Positions 10,001-17,418 of a stretch of DNA of 64,000 bases are shown here, in pieces. This stretch comes from Fimbriimonadaceae bacterium (GTDB lineage Bacteria; Armatimonadota; Fimbriimonadia; Fimbriimonadales; Fimbriimonadaceae): positions 682,001 through 746,000 of the forward strand of contig JAHBTD010000001.1 in assembly GCA_019638775.1 (NCBI GenBank), given 5' to 3'. How positions within the stretch are numbered: the first letter of the stretch is position 1; every line of letters starts with the position of its first letter. A program made the position numbers and the translations under genes. The notes beneath the pieces were generated by a model, which worked only from the letters and a program-made list of their open reading frames with translations, made no database searches and was not told the origin of the DNA.

Positions 10001-10411
10001 CTGAACCTGACGAACGTCACGGGTGGCGTAAGCAGCGTCGCCGCGTCAGACAACGACTACTACGCAGGCGATTCGACCAACGTATCGAAGTCGTCTCAGT
10101 TCTACTTCGCCACCCAAGCCCCGACGACGAACCCGACAGAACTCAAGTTTGAGCTTGAGATCAAGGCGGGCGCTCAAGGACTCCCGTACAGCATCATGAT
10201 GTTCGACTATGTGTCCAACAGCTATGTCAAGGTGGGTGGAAGCACAACAACCCTCAACGATACGCTCGTGACGCTGAACGTGCCCAACCCAGGCCGATAC
10301 ATCAGCCCGACGAACCGAATGGAGGTCAGGATCGTGGTCAGCACCGCCATCCGTTCAACCCCCGTCTGGCGTCTCAGTGTCGACTGGGTCCGCTGGGGGC
10401 TGAAAAAGTAA
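7037..10411 (+). CDS. large secreted Asp-box (BNR/sialidase-like) beta-propeller protein
   Basis: About 1124 residues from the ATG at 7037, which follows AGGAGG by 4 nt; the immediately preceding ATG at 7034 and one at 6992 are alternatives. A basic N-terminus and hydrophobic core (LSLFVILFSLFCCSFA) form a signal peptide. Residues about 200-890 contain at least eight Asp-box repeats of the form S-x-D/N-x-G-x-T/S-W (SKDGGATW, STNRGATW, STNAGATW, STTDGASW and others), typical of sialidase or VPS10-like propellers. An Ig-like domain (about 895-990) and a C-terminal beta domain follow. No catalytic sialidase arginine triad is apparent, so carbohydrate or protein binding at the cell surface is more likely than hydrolysis (inference). 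Confidence 0.85.
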   Translation: MGTAYPCGRKSLFRLSLFVILFSLFCCSFAANRHPQVPLDVRVELKNGRQSDDVARMLAEGIGSVSHKASAGVYHIRLYSNMPLADAITRLEKRPSVARVSALAPKMPGNILREGDVTRIEAIVDGFKQAYSEYKHATGRPDEEEESGEETEEDAALDFLQGYLQHMQIRAYPFKRVDWTGLQSAISERMERLEATDPKMYTPQSIGWEFIGPTNLAVPYRQYYGNGPCNGRVNSICYAPPPTGGANPTIYIGAPLGGVWRTENNGSTWEALSNNWPWQSVGAIAVSPADPNLLLVGTGDYFGFDWPGFGVMRSTNRGATWTQVGSGTSGTGRFSSITFDPDNPNNVIASATNGIFRSTNAGATWTIVASGDYSSVSYGISSGGSRTWYATRPNAPTVWKSTNSGASWTSMTDPIVSPSNRPAIAASKVTAGTLYLLDTTNRKVFKSTTDGASWTDVSAGFPNGSSNYNWSQAWYDYHINTSSNGATDVIYIGLIDIVQSKDGGATWRNMGGSNWTATYTSTAITHNDQHCWAVNPNNPNEMMVGNDGGIYKAVFNSAADTITWTFMSANLGITQFYSIATHPTDPDHIAGGTQDNATPHSRGNLSSWSNPGAGDGAGTVINQSNPLNQYISWQYHGIYRTNNAWSSRSTITPTLTGQSKPFIGRLYLDANNPRYLYINTNFFNRYDSTTSAWTVAISNFNFGSIFEGFEVAPGDSNTLYAGTRNGAMFKSTNWGTNWTQINPAGSGLPNRTITSVSVNPTNKNDIIVGLSGSGAAHLWRCTNTTVAVPIFTSVSGSGATGLPDVSLNTIVRDPDDPQMTWYVGTDIGVFRTTNAGATWTDISLGNGMPPVIVSELSIQKQTGYLTAATYGRGMYRLLVGGNATVSTVTFSPSSVLGGNSSIGTVTLTSQAPFGGAVVSLTSGSGAVTVPATVTVPEGSVSATFTANTTPVGAVTNASVTASYHASQASGNLQVLPEWYYGAPDQVSTLNLTNVTGGVSSVAASDNDYYAGDSTNVSKSSQFYFATQAPTTNPTELKFELEIKAGAQGLPYSIMMFDYVSNSYVKVGGSTTTLNDTLVTLNVPNPGRYISPTNRMEVRIVVSTAIRSTPVWRLSVDWVRWGLKK

Positions 10412-10818
10412 CCGAGCGAATCTCAAAAAAATCTGAAGTTAAGCAGCCGACCTCAAGGGGAGGAATCCGCCTCTCCCTTGAGGTCAGCACCACATAACTA
10501 CGCAAGGATGGATGAGATTGTGAACGCAGTGAACAGCCCGAGAGCCATTCCAATCTCCAATCCACAATCCACAATCCACAATCTACAATCTACAATCTAC
10601 AATCTACAATCCCCGCGCGACGGGAATCGAGCGGATTTCGTTCGACTCCCGTCCCGTTTTATCCACAATTCTGCCGGGCAGGTCCTGGGTTCGGGCCTAA
10701 GCTGTGGTAAAGTCTAAGCGTAGGAGTCACCACGGACTGGTGGAAACGGAGGTCGGGATAAGGAAGTCCCCTCCCACTCTTCTCTCCTCTTCCTTGCTTC
10801 AAGTAAGCTTCTCGCGAC
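10412..10818 (+). other. 407-nt gap: terminator-like hairpin, heptamer repeats, structured leader
   Basis: Three things are visible. A strong hairpin at 10449-10485 (GACCTCAAGGG and CCCTTGAGGTC arms) closes the preceding gene but has no T-run. A run of ATCCACA/ATCTACA heptamers covers about 10549-10610. From 10703 to 10774 several complementary segments can form alternative hairpins ahead of the gene at 10819: GTGGT with ACCAC, CACCA with TGGTG, and GGAG-GGGA with TCCC-CTCC. No protein gene is convincing in this stretch. Confidence 0.5.
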
Positions 10819-11736
10819 ATGCCCCGAACGTTGCTTGTCGGTTCTCCAAATGTTTCTTGGCGACAGTGGATCGTTGACGCTGCCCCGTCCCCAAACGTTC
10901 TCTGCCTCGATCCCGCCGACACCGATTTTGGACTCCCCGCAAGACTCACGCTGTTCACCGGCGAAAAGGTCGTCAAATGGCGATTCTTCGGCGGCCTGAG
11001 CGCCCTTCGCTCCCCAAACAGCCTGCTCGTTTCCCTCAACGAACTGCTTCAAGACACCCCCGAAGACCTCACGATCCAACTCTTCCCCTACCGCCCCAGC
11101 CCACTGCTGCGCCAACTCACACTCCAAATCGCCCAAATCCTCCAACCCAAACACGTTCTCATCACCGACGACCTCGCCATCGACACACGAGGGTGGCCCG
11201 TCGGCCCCGAAGTCATCCCCGCCCCCAAGGGTTACCCCCCGATGGTCCGCCACGCCCAGCGCAAAGCCCGCTGGCTCAAGCTGCTCGAAGACTGCGAACC
11301 GCACCAACTCCGCATGCGCGATATCGCCATCGAAGGGGCTCGCCTGGGTTCAGGAACAGAGCTGGACCGCGCCCAATACGGAAAGCTCTCCCTCGACAAC
11401 GCCCACCGCATCGAGGTTTGCGGCACTTCCCTGCTCGTCATCACCGACGAATACCCAAACGACGGACAGATCGCCCGAGCCCTCGACATCACCCACTGCA
11501 GCAAAGCCCACGTCGTCAACACATCCAGCTACGAAAACCTCGTCTGCACCTTCGCCGACGACTCCGGTGCAGAGTTCGGATTCGGAATGATCGAAAAGCT
11601 CGATTTCAAGGCCGAAATCGCCCGTATCCGCGCCACCGCCGAACCCGGCACACCCGTGCGACTGCTCAAGCTCGGTGGGCTGAAGGTCGATCTTGAGGGA
11701 CGCGAACTAGGGGAAGCCAAGCCCTGGGAGGTATAA
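10819..11736 (+). CDS. conserved-looking protein of unknown function
   Basis: A 305-residue soluble protein without signal peptide or membrane segment. I do not recognise the family. The N-terminal 110 residues look like an alpha/beta fold (RTLLVGSPNVSWRQWI, NSLLVSLNELLQD). The C-terminus (GFGMIEKLDFKAEI ... RLLKLGGLKVDLEGREL) faintly resembles the tail of Clp1/Nol9-like polynucleotide kinases, but no P-loop is present, so I would not transfer that function. It lies 7 nt before a histidine phosphatase gene and heads an operon ending in lnt. Confidence 0.6.
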   Translation: MPRTLLVGSPNVSWRQWIVDAAPSPNVLCLDPADTDFGLPARLTLFTGEKVVKWRFFGGLSALRSPNSLLVSLNELLQDTPEDLTIQLFPYRPSPLLRQLTLQIAQILQPKHVLITDDLAIDTRGWPVGPEVIPAPKGYPPMVRHAQRKARWLKLLEDCEPHQLRMRDIAIEGARLGSGTELDRAQYGKLSLDNAHRIEVCGTSLLVITDEYPNDGQIARALDITHCSKAHVVNTSSYENLVCTFADDSGAEFGFGMIEKLDFKAEIARIRATAEPGTPVRLLKLGGLKVDLEGRELGEAKPWEV

Positions 11737-11743
11737 CCGCCCC

Positions 11744-12382
11744 ATGCGCCTGTACCTGGTAAGACACGCCCAAACCGAGTGGAATGCGCAAGGGCGCGCC
11801 CAGGGACACACCGACATCGAGCTCGACGCCGAGGGCCAAACCCAAGCCGAACTCCTTCAAAACGCCTTCGACGGCGTTCGCATCGCCCGAATTCTCTCAA
11901 GCGATCTCAAGCGCTGTCTCCAGACCGCTGAGCAGGTCGCAAAAGCCACCGGCGCACCCCTCATCCAAGACGCTCGCCTCCGCGAACGAGGCTTCGGAGA
12001 ATGGGAAGGACTGCCGTTCGAAGACATCCTTGCTCGCCGACAAGAGTTCGAGGCGCAAGGCGGCGACCCGTTCGACCATCGCCCCCCCGGCGGCGAATCC
12101 ATGCACGACGTTTGGAACAGGCTTGGCTCGTTCATCGAGCAGCATGAGTGCGAAAAGGAACCTTTAGCGGTCGTTACACACGGCGGTGCCCTCGCGATTT
12201 TCCTCGCCCAGATCATCAAAGGTTCCGGCTCCACCGCAAGGGCTTTCCGGTTTGGAAACACAGCCGTCACCGAGCTTGAAAGACACCCCGACGGTCACTA
12301 TGTGCTGATCCGGTTCAACGACACGTCTCACCTGCAGGAGAAGCGTTCCATTGAAGGAAACCTTGAAGGCACGCATCGGTAA
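11744..12382 (+). CDS. histidine phosphatase family protein (phosphoglycerate mutase-like)
   Basis: A 212-residue branch-1 histidine phosphatase. The phosphohistidine motif is RHAQTEWN near residue 7, and the second catalytic histidine lies in VVTHGGALAIF near residue 147. The sequence between them (SSDLKRCLQTAE, REXXFGEWEG-type LRERGFGEWEG) is typical of CobC/PhoE-like phosphatases. The substrate may be a phosphorylated metabolite such as alpha-ribazole phosphate or a sugar phosphate; there is no cobalamin context. Its 3' end overlaps the lnt start by 32 nt. Confidence 0.9.
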   Translation: MRLYLVRHAQTEWNAQGRAQGHTDIELDAEGQTQAELLQNAFDGVRIARILSSDLKRCLQTAEQVAKATGAPLIQDARLRERGFGEWEGLPFEDILARRQEFEAQGGDPFDHRPPGGESMHDVWNRLGSFIEQHECEKEPLAVVTHGGALAIFLAQIIKGSGSTARAFRFGNTAVTELERHPDGHYVLIRFNDTSHLQEKRSIEGNLEGTHR

Positions 12383-13859
12383 ATGGGCTCCAACCGTCGC
12401 GAGCGCGGCCCTGCTGTTTCTCGCCTTCCCTCCCGTCCACCTCAAGGTCTTCGTGTTCATCGCTGTCGTCCCCTGGCTCTACAGCCTCACCAAAGAGGAC
12501 GCCCGATACGCAGGCCGCTCGGGATTTCTTTTCGGCTTCCTCGTTGGGCTCAGCCAGCTTTACTTCATCCCAAAACTGGCAGTCGATTGGACCGGCAGCG
12601 TCGCGCTCAGCATCATTCCATACATCCTTGCGTGCATCGTTTACGGCCTCTATCACGCCGTCCTCGGTAGAGTTCTTTGGTCGGCAATCCAAAGCAAGCA
12701 GCTTTGGCTGCTGCCCCTAATCTGGACGGGTTGGGAAGTCGCCCGTTCCTACATCCCCGGTCTGGCCTTCCCTTGGAGCATGCTCGCAACCCCCCTGTAC
12801 GACTCCCCCAACCTCGTCCAGCTCGCCTATTTCGGCACCGTTTACGCCGTCAGCGCATGGGTCATGATCGCCAATGTCCTTGTGACCAAGATCTTCCTCG
12901 GAACGCATTTCACCCGCCTAAGAAGCTGGTACGCAGTCTTCATTTTGCTATTCGCCGCAAGCATCATCCGCGCAAACATGCCCCAAGAAGGCACGGTAAC
13001 CACGTTCACCGCCGGGCAACCGGGCGTCAACATGGCGTTCACCTCCCAAGACGGCCAAGACTCTGCCTTCGCCTCCATCGTTCCTGTCTTGGCTGAGGAG
13101 GCCAAAGCTCAAGGATCAAAGCTGCTCATCCTCCCCGAAGGGCTAGTGCTCGGCGGCGACGGGATCCCGCCCGAAACATCTTTCGAAGTCCCCCGCGACA
13201 TGCCCCTCATTTTTGGCGGCAAGCGCGGCACCAACCCCGCACACCAGGCTGCGTTCGCTTATGACGGAACGTGGAGCTATGCCGACAAGACGCGTCTTGT
13301 CCCCTTTGGCGAGTACGTTCCAGGAAGGGCGATCTTCCCCGGAATCGCTACCGTTTTCAAACTTCCCGACGGCGACATTGTCCCCGGCAAAAAAGTGAAA
13401 GCCGTAACTGTCAACGGCCTAAAAGTCGGCGCGCTATTGTGCTTCGAAGGGCAGTTCCACGACGTTGCCCAAGCTCAGGCCGATGACGGCGCCCAGGTCC
13501 TCGCGGTGATGTGCATTGACGATTGGTACTTCGGAACGTCCGCCCCCGAACAGCTAATGAGCGCGTCCATCTTCCGCGCCATCGAAACCGGCCTGCCCGT
13601 CGTTCGTGCCTGTGGCCTCGGTTATTCGATAGGGGTGGATCAACGCGGGGAGATCATAGCCGACGCGCCTCTTGGCAAACTCGCAGCCCTCAAAATCGAC
13701 GTGAAAGTCCCCGAAAAGACAACGCGCTTCCCCCTCGTGCGCCTCTTCCCTTGGCTCGCATTCATCTGCTTCGCCGGGTGGCTTCTCGGCGGTAGATGGC
13801 TCAGCAGAATGCTGCTTGGAAAATCAGTATCTGAATCTGAACCTAAGTCTGATTTCTGA
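12351..13859 (+). CDS. lnt: apolipoprotein N-acyltransferase
   Basis: A 502-residue membrane enzyme that adds the third acyl chain to lipoproteins. The N-terminal third has about six hydrophobic segments with the family stretch WEVARSYIPGLAFPWSML. The C-terminal nitrilase domain carries the expected triad: Glu in LPEGLVLGG, Lys in DKTRLVPFGEYVPG and Cys in GALLCFEGQFHD. A last membrane segment precedes the C-terminus. The start is a TTG inside the preceding gene, with AGGAGAAG about 10 nt upstream. This enzyme fits the several lipoprotein signals in the window. Confidence 0.93.
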   Translation: MKETLKARIGKWAPTVASAALLFLAFPPVHLKVFVFIAVVPWLYSLTKEDARYAGRSGFLFGFLVGLSQLYFIPKLAVDWTGSVALSIIPYILACIVYGLYHAVLGRVLWSAIQSKQLWLLPLIWTGWEVARSYIPGLAFPWSMLATPLYDSPNLVQLAYFGTVYAVSAWVMIANVLVTKIFLGTHFTRLRSWYAVFILLFAASIIRANMPQEGTVTTFTAGQPGVNMAFTSQDGQDSAFASIVPVLAEEAKAQGSKLLILPEGLVLGGDGIPPETSFEVPRDMPLIFGGKRGTNPAHQAAFAYDGTWSYADKTRLVPFGEYVPGRAIFPGIATVFKLPDGDIVPGKKVKAVTVNGLKVGALLCFEGQFHDVAQAQADDGAQVLAVMCIDDWYFGTSAPEQLMSASIFRAIETGLPVVRACGLGYSIGVDQRGEIIADAPLGKLAALKIDVKVPEKTTRFPLVRLFPWLAFICFAGWLLGGRWLSRMLLGKSVSESEPKSDF

Positions 13860-13980
13860 TAGCCGATTGCCGATTGCTGATCGCTGATAGCTGATAGCCG
13901 ATAGCCGATAGCCGATAGCCGATAGCTGACCCTTTACGATCTTTACAACCCTTACAATCCTTACAACCCTGACAATCCTT
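13857..13980. repeat. heptamer and nonamer short tandem repeats
   Basis: Directly after the lnt stop codon come about nine 7-nt units of the type GATTGCC/GATAGCC/TGATAGC, then 9-nt units TTACAACCC/TTACAATCC. The same TTTACGATCTTTACAAC string occurs again near 34876. No coding potential is evident. Confidence 0.85.
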
Positions 13981-13981
13981 C

Positions 13982-14068
13982 TGGCGGAGAGAGAGGGATT
14001 CGAACCCCCGGGGCTATTCACCCAACGGTTTTCAAGACCGCCGCATTAAACCGCTCTGCCATCTCTCC
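13982..14068 (-). tRNA. tRNA-Ser(TGA)
   Basis: An 87-nt class II tRNA including an encoded CCA end. Acceptor arms GGAGAGA and TCTCTCC pair, the discriminator base is G, the T-loop carries GGTTCGAATCC, the variable arm is long as in serine tRNAs, and the anticodon loop CTTGAAA gives anticodon TGA, reading UCA. It is not tRNA-Sec: the anticodon is TGA rather than TCA. Confidence 0.95.
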
Positions 14069-14130
14069 GGCGGCGATTGTACCGTAAGCAGTCCCTCCGC
14101 AGTAGACCCTCCGACTCCCTTCAAGACCAC

Positions 14131-14188
14131 AAAAAGAAGCGCGGCGGAAGAAGCATCTGGGCATCAACCCAAGCTCTATCCACCGCGC
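14131..14188 (-). terminator. Rho-independent terminator of the TlpA-like gene
   Basis: On the minus strand, arms GCGCGGTGGA and TCCGCCGCGC (one G-U pair) enclose a loop of about 30 nt and are followed by CTTTTTG. It lies 27 nt after the stop codon at 14215. Confidence 0.65.
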
Positions 14189-14214
14189 CTTTTCATCAAG
14201 TGCTCAAAGACTCG

Positions 14215-14763
14215 CTAAGCTTTCTCTTTGAGGAGCAGTTCGATCGCTCGGTCAACCTCGGCATTGGCCAAGTCGACAACGCGAACGATTCCCTTGCGGT
14301 CGATCACCACGTAATCAGGGTAAGAGTCGCACCCGAAGGCTTTCATAAGCTCGCCGGGCTCGTCAAAGGCGATCAAGAAAGGAAGTTTATTCTCCTCAGC
14401 AACGACTCTGCCCTTGGCGGTGTCTTTGTCGGAGTGGACTCCAATAAGGACCAAACCTTGGTCCTTGTAACGTGCATGCAGCTCCTTCAGGTGCGGCATG
14501 GACGCCTTGCATGGGCCTCACCAATGAGCCCAGAAGTCCAGAACGATGACCTTGCCCTTAAGGCTCTCCCATGTGGGAGCTTTCTCGGTCGCGTTCATCC
14601 ATTCCTTGATGTTGAGTTTTGGTGGCGCTTTGCCTTCCCATCCATTCTTAACCTCGTCCGTCTTTCCGCCTCGTTCACGTTTGAAGTCGTCAGAAGATTG
14701 AGCGATCAAGACCGATGCGAACGCGAATACACCACAAATCAGGATTGCGATTTTGCGTCCCAT
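14215..14763 (-). CDS. TlpA-like thioredoxin-fold protein, candidate selenoprotein (UxxC)
   Basis: Reading through one in-frame TGA (14518-14520) gives a 182-residue exported thiol-disulfide protein. It has a signal peptide (MGRKIAILICGVFAFASVLI), a TlpA-type lead-in (GKAPPKLNIKEW, KGKVIVLDFWAHW), then TGA-G-P-C at residues 82-85. The fold continues with SMPHLKELHARYKDQGLVLIG and the cis-Pro region YPDYVVIDRKG. TGA thus replaces only the attacking cysteine of the WCGPC motif. The start is chosen for the signal peptide; TATAAT lies 15 nt upstream. It would act as a periplasmic reductase or isomerase. A nonsense mutation or base error is the alternative, but the intact frame on both sides and a SECIS-like stem-loop argue for selenocysteine. 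Confidence 0.8.
14476..14499 (-). promoter_or_regulatory. candidate bacterial SECIS of the TlpA-like gene
   Basis: Counting from the base after the TGA, positions 19-42 form a stem with two symmetric mismatches: AUGC-C-GC-A-CC, loop UGAA, GG-A-GC-U-GCAU. The loop G is the second loop base and lies 30 nt after the TGA, matching the known rule for bacterial SECIS elements (G among the first two loop bases, about 16-37 nt away). Confidence 0.6.
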
Positions 14764-15220
14764 AACAGATTCATTATAGGGCAATCGGAGAAATGGCGAA
14801 CTGCAATCGGCGATCAGCAATCAGCAATCAGCAATCGGCAATCAGCGATCGGCAATCGGCGATCAGCGATCAGCGATCAGCGATCAGCGATCTACAATCT
14901 ACAATCTCCAATCCACAATCTACAATCTACAATCCAAGGTTGCCTCTCCTCATGTACTCATCACTTATCTTCGTCACTCATCGTCTCCCCAGCAATCGGC
15001 AATCCAAATTCCAAAATCCAAAATCTTAGACCCTCCCCCTTGATGGGGGAGGCCGTGAGCGCAGCGAACGGGGAGAGGGTGACGAGTACCGGCAAGCCAT
15101 GGGAAATACAATCAGCTACTAATTCAGGTCCAATCCCCATTACGCAAAACTAAGCCCACCCCCACCATGCAAGGGCACAAGCCGAAGGATCAGCCTCCCA
15201 ACTTATCGTAAACTAACCCC
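14764..15220. repeat. 457-nt gap filled with heptamer repeats and a palindrome
   Basis: About 14797-14940 is a mosaic of 7-nt units that drift through AATCGGC, AATCAGC, GATCAGC and TACAATC/TCCAATC. A second short CCAAAAT/CCAAATT run is at about 14996-15026. A perfect palindrome built on CCTCCCCCTT follows at 15032-15052. No gene is seen. Confidence 0.85.
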
Positions 15221-16156
15221 ATGCTTGCCCTCCTCCTCGCCGCCACCATCATCAGCCCACAAAACCCCGAATTCATCGTCCAGCCCTACTACATCTATCC
15301 CGCCGACCAGCCAAGGCACGAGGAGTACGTCAAGGCCATTGACAAATGCACGAAAGAGGTTCAGGCTTGGTACAAGAAGCAAGCTGGCGTTACCTTCAAA
15401 ATGGCCCCCCTCAAGATCATTCAATCAAAGCAGACATACGCCCAAATGCGCGGCAATCCACGCCCCGACACCAACGACAAAAAGCTTCTCAACGAGATGC
15501 CCAATTGGTGGCCCGCACTGGAGCAAACTCTTGGAGGCTGGCCACAAAAGCAGGTCTCTTGGGTCTTCGCCCAAGGCGGCGGCGGGATCGCCCAAGCAAA
15601 TTTGGTGAAGGACTGGCAGGGCATGGGCATCTTCGGCGACTGGGTGCTCGAACCCATCTCAGGCGTGCGTGAAGAAGCCGCCGTCCACTCAGGATTTGCA
15701 ACCTGGGAGGTCGAAGGCGGCACTCCTATCGGCACCACCGCTCACGAACTCGGCCACGCCTTTGGCTTGCACCACCCCGACAATTACGAAGGCAAATCCG
15801 TGATGCGCGCTCACTGGGACTACCCAAGCACCGGACTCCTCCCCCACGAAATCCTCATCCTCAAGAACTCGCCATTCTTCGTCGCCGACGCTTATGACAA
15901 GGAAGCGCCTCACCTTGACTTCGAAAACGCAGACGTGATGAAATGGGGAGAGACGGTTCAACTCACCGGCAAAGGATTCGACTGGCGTGACATCGTCGAG
16001 TTCGTCGCCGTCGATAGAACCGTAAGAATGCCCGCGACCTTGGTAGACGGCAAACTCGAAGTGATCGTGCCGGACAAGCAAGGGCCGGGGTTTATCCGCA
16101 TCAAACAGGGTAATTTACGATCAAATATCGTACCGGTGAACTTCTATGAAAAATAA
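15221..16156 (+). CDS. secreted zinc metallopeptidase (zincin) with C-terminal Ig-like domain
   Basis: A 311-residue protein with a short signal peptide (LALLLAATIIS). The extended zinc site HELGHAFGLHH starts at His175, giving the metzincin pattern HExxHxxGxxH, and a methionine in SVMRAHWDYP about 17 residues later could be the Met-turn. Residues about 240-311 (VQLTGKGFDWRDIVEF, GPGFIRIKQGNLRSN) look like an IPT/TIG Ig-like domain. It likely cleaves extracellular peptides. The next gene overlaps its end by 11 nt and may encode a partner. Confidence 0.75.
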   Translation: MLALLLAATIISPQNPEFIVQPYYIYPADQPRHEEYVKAIDKCTKEVQAWYKKQAGVTFKMAPLKIIQSKQTYAQMRGNPRPDTNDKKLLNEMPNWWPALEQTLGGWPQKQVSWVFAQGGGGIAQANLVKDWQGMGIFGDWVLEPISGVREEAAVHSGFATWEVEGGTPIGTTAHELGHAFGLHHPDNYEGKSVMRAHWDYPSTGLLPHEILILKNSPFFVADAYDKEAPHLDFENADVMKWGETVQLTGKGFDWRDIVEFVAVDRTVRMPATLVDGKLEVIVPDKQGPGFIRIKQGNLRSNIVPVNFYEK

Positions 16157-16952
16157 GCCCATTATTCCGCTGGCCATCCTCGCCGCCGTTGTGGCAATCG
16201 GCGCCTATGTGACCTTCTTGTCGCCCGCTGCCAAAGACAAGGTTCTGCAAGCCGAACTCGAAAAGGCTGAGATTAACCTTGGGACCTACCAAGAGGTCGA
16301 TCAATATCCGCCCGCGTATCTCGCTCGTCTGGACGAGGTCTACACCAAGCTCGCGGACTTGCATTCCGACAAGCCGGAATACATGCTCGAACTCGTAAAA
16401 ACAGCTTGCTATAAACAAGACTTCAACCTTGCCGAGGACCGCATCGAGACCATGCGCCGAAACTGGCCCGAAGCCCCCGAGACCGCCGAGGCCCCAAGGT
16501 ATGTCCTGCAATACAAAGACTACTGGGCTGGAGCCGAAGAGCGTAAAACTCAGCGCGAAGAACGACAAAAGCGCGCCGAAGAGCGTCGAAGACAGCGCGA
16601 ACAGCAACAGCAAGACGGTGGCGCGGGCAATGCTGACGGTGGCGCCCCCGGCGCAGGTGGCGGACGGCCTGGAGGCGATGACCAAACCGGAGCCGCTGCT
16701 GGTGGTCCAGCCCCCGATGGTGCCACGGGCAGAAGTCGCCCCGGTGGTGGAACACCCGAGAGCACAACAGGATCGACGGCCCCCAGCGGCGGCGCAACCG
16801 GCTCTCCCGATGGATCTATGGGCCGAAGACGTCCTGGTAGCGGTGGTGGAGCGGCCCCGTCAGGTGGCGCAGCGCCCTCTACTGGCACCGACACCAAGCC
16901 CCCTGCCAACGGCGAGAAGACTGCCCCCGCATCCAAATCCGGCGGCGCATAA
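16146..16952 (+). CDS. membrane-anchored protein with Gly/Pro/Ser-rich tail
   Basis: 268 residues: one N-terminal membrane segment (PIIPLAILAAVVAIGAYV), a helical, TPR-like region (about 35-125), a charged coiled-coil stretch (AEERKTQREERQKRAEERRR) and a 110-residue low-complexity tail rich in Gly, Pro, Ala and Ser. No known domain is recognised. The tail could be a flexible spacer in the envelope. It overlaps the metallopeptidase gene by 11 nt, so the two are co-translated. Confidence 0.65.
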   Translation: MKNKPIIPLAILAAVVAIGAYVTFLSPAAKDKVLQAELEKAEINLGTYQEVDQYPPAYLARLDEVYTKLADLHSDKPEYMLELVKTACYKQDFNLAEDRIETMRRNWPEAPETAEAPRYVLQYKDYWAGAEERKTQREERQKRAEERRRQREQQQQDGGAGNADGGAPGAGGGRPGGDDQTGAAAGGPAPDGATGRSRPGGGTPESTTGSTAPSGGATGSPDGSMGRRRPGSGGGAAPSGGAAPSTGTDTKPPANGEKTAPASKSGGA

Positions 16953-17129
16953 TCCTTCGATAGCCTCCAACACCCCCTCGCCCTGCGACGAAGGAGCGAG
17001 GGAGAGGGGGCAGGGGGTGAGGGTCACCCCCGACGCAGTCGGGGAAAAGCATGCTGGTTCAGTTCAAGAAACTCCCCATCCAACCACCAATCCAAAATCC
17101 AAAATTCGGACATTCAATCGGCGCAAGCC
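16953..17129. repeat. palindromic and heptamer repeats
   Basis: Contains an inverted-repeat module (CCCCCTCGCCCT ... AGGGAGAGGGGGC) followed by ACCCCCGACGCAGTCGGGG, which is itself palindromic, and a short AATCCAAAAT run. No gene. Confidence 0.6.
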
Positions 17130-17321
17130 CTACTCTTCGTCCTCATCCTCATCATCCGATATCTGCCGCACCTTAAACTCAAACCTTCGCTTGCGAATAA
17201 ATTCATCCAGAGCGAATTCAATCTCCCCGTTGACACTGCGAAAGTCCGCTTCAGCGAGACGCTGAAGCTCATCGAAGAGCTTTTTATCGAGCCTGAGCTG
17301 GAGGATTTTCTTTTCGGACAT
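17130..17321 (-). CDS. Arc/CopG-like ribbon-helix-helix protein
   Basis: 63 residues. The N-terminus KKILQLRLDKKLFDELQRLA followed by RSVNGEIEFALDEFI matches the beta-strand/helix/helix plan of Arc-type DNA-binding proteins, with a strongly acidic C-terminus (SDDEDEDEE). It follows the SPFH gene on the same strand after about 100 nt, a pairing known in many bacteria. It is a candidate for binding the phased octamers upstream of that gene. Confidence 0.8.
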   Translation of the reverse strand: MSEKKILQLRLDKKLFDELQRLAEADFRSVNGEIEFALDEFIRKRRFEFKVRQISDDEDEDEE

Positions 17322-17418
17322 GGTTTTTAGAGATCAGAGATCGGAGGCCGGAGCTAAGAAGGGAGAAACCGGAGACGAGAAAGATACTGATCTCCGATTT
17401 CAGATTTCCGATCTCTCA

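Noticed and set aside
13982-14068. tRNA-Sec (selC)
   Set aside because: The anticodon is TGA (serine, UCA codons), not TCA, and the acceptor stem has the normal 7 bp.
14504-14511. Short hairpin GGC-GUCCAU-GCC directly after the TlpA TGA as the SECIS
   Set aside because: Its loop G is only 15 nt from the TGA and the stem is 3 bp; the stem further down fits the known rule better.
14518-14763. TlpA-like gene as a simple pseudogene (nonsense mutation)
   Set aside because: The TGA falls exactly on the attacking Cys, both sides are intact and a SECIS-like stem follows; still the main alternative explanation.
14077-15153. 358-codon plus-strand frame over the TlpA-like gene and repeats
   Set aside because: It is antisense to the thioredoxin gene and its second half only translates heptamer repeats.
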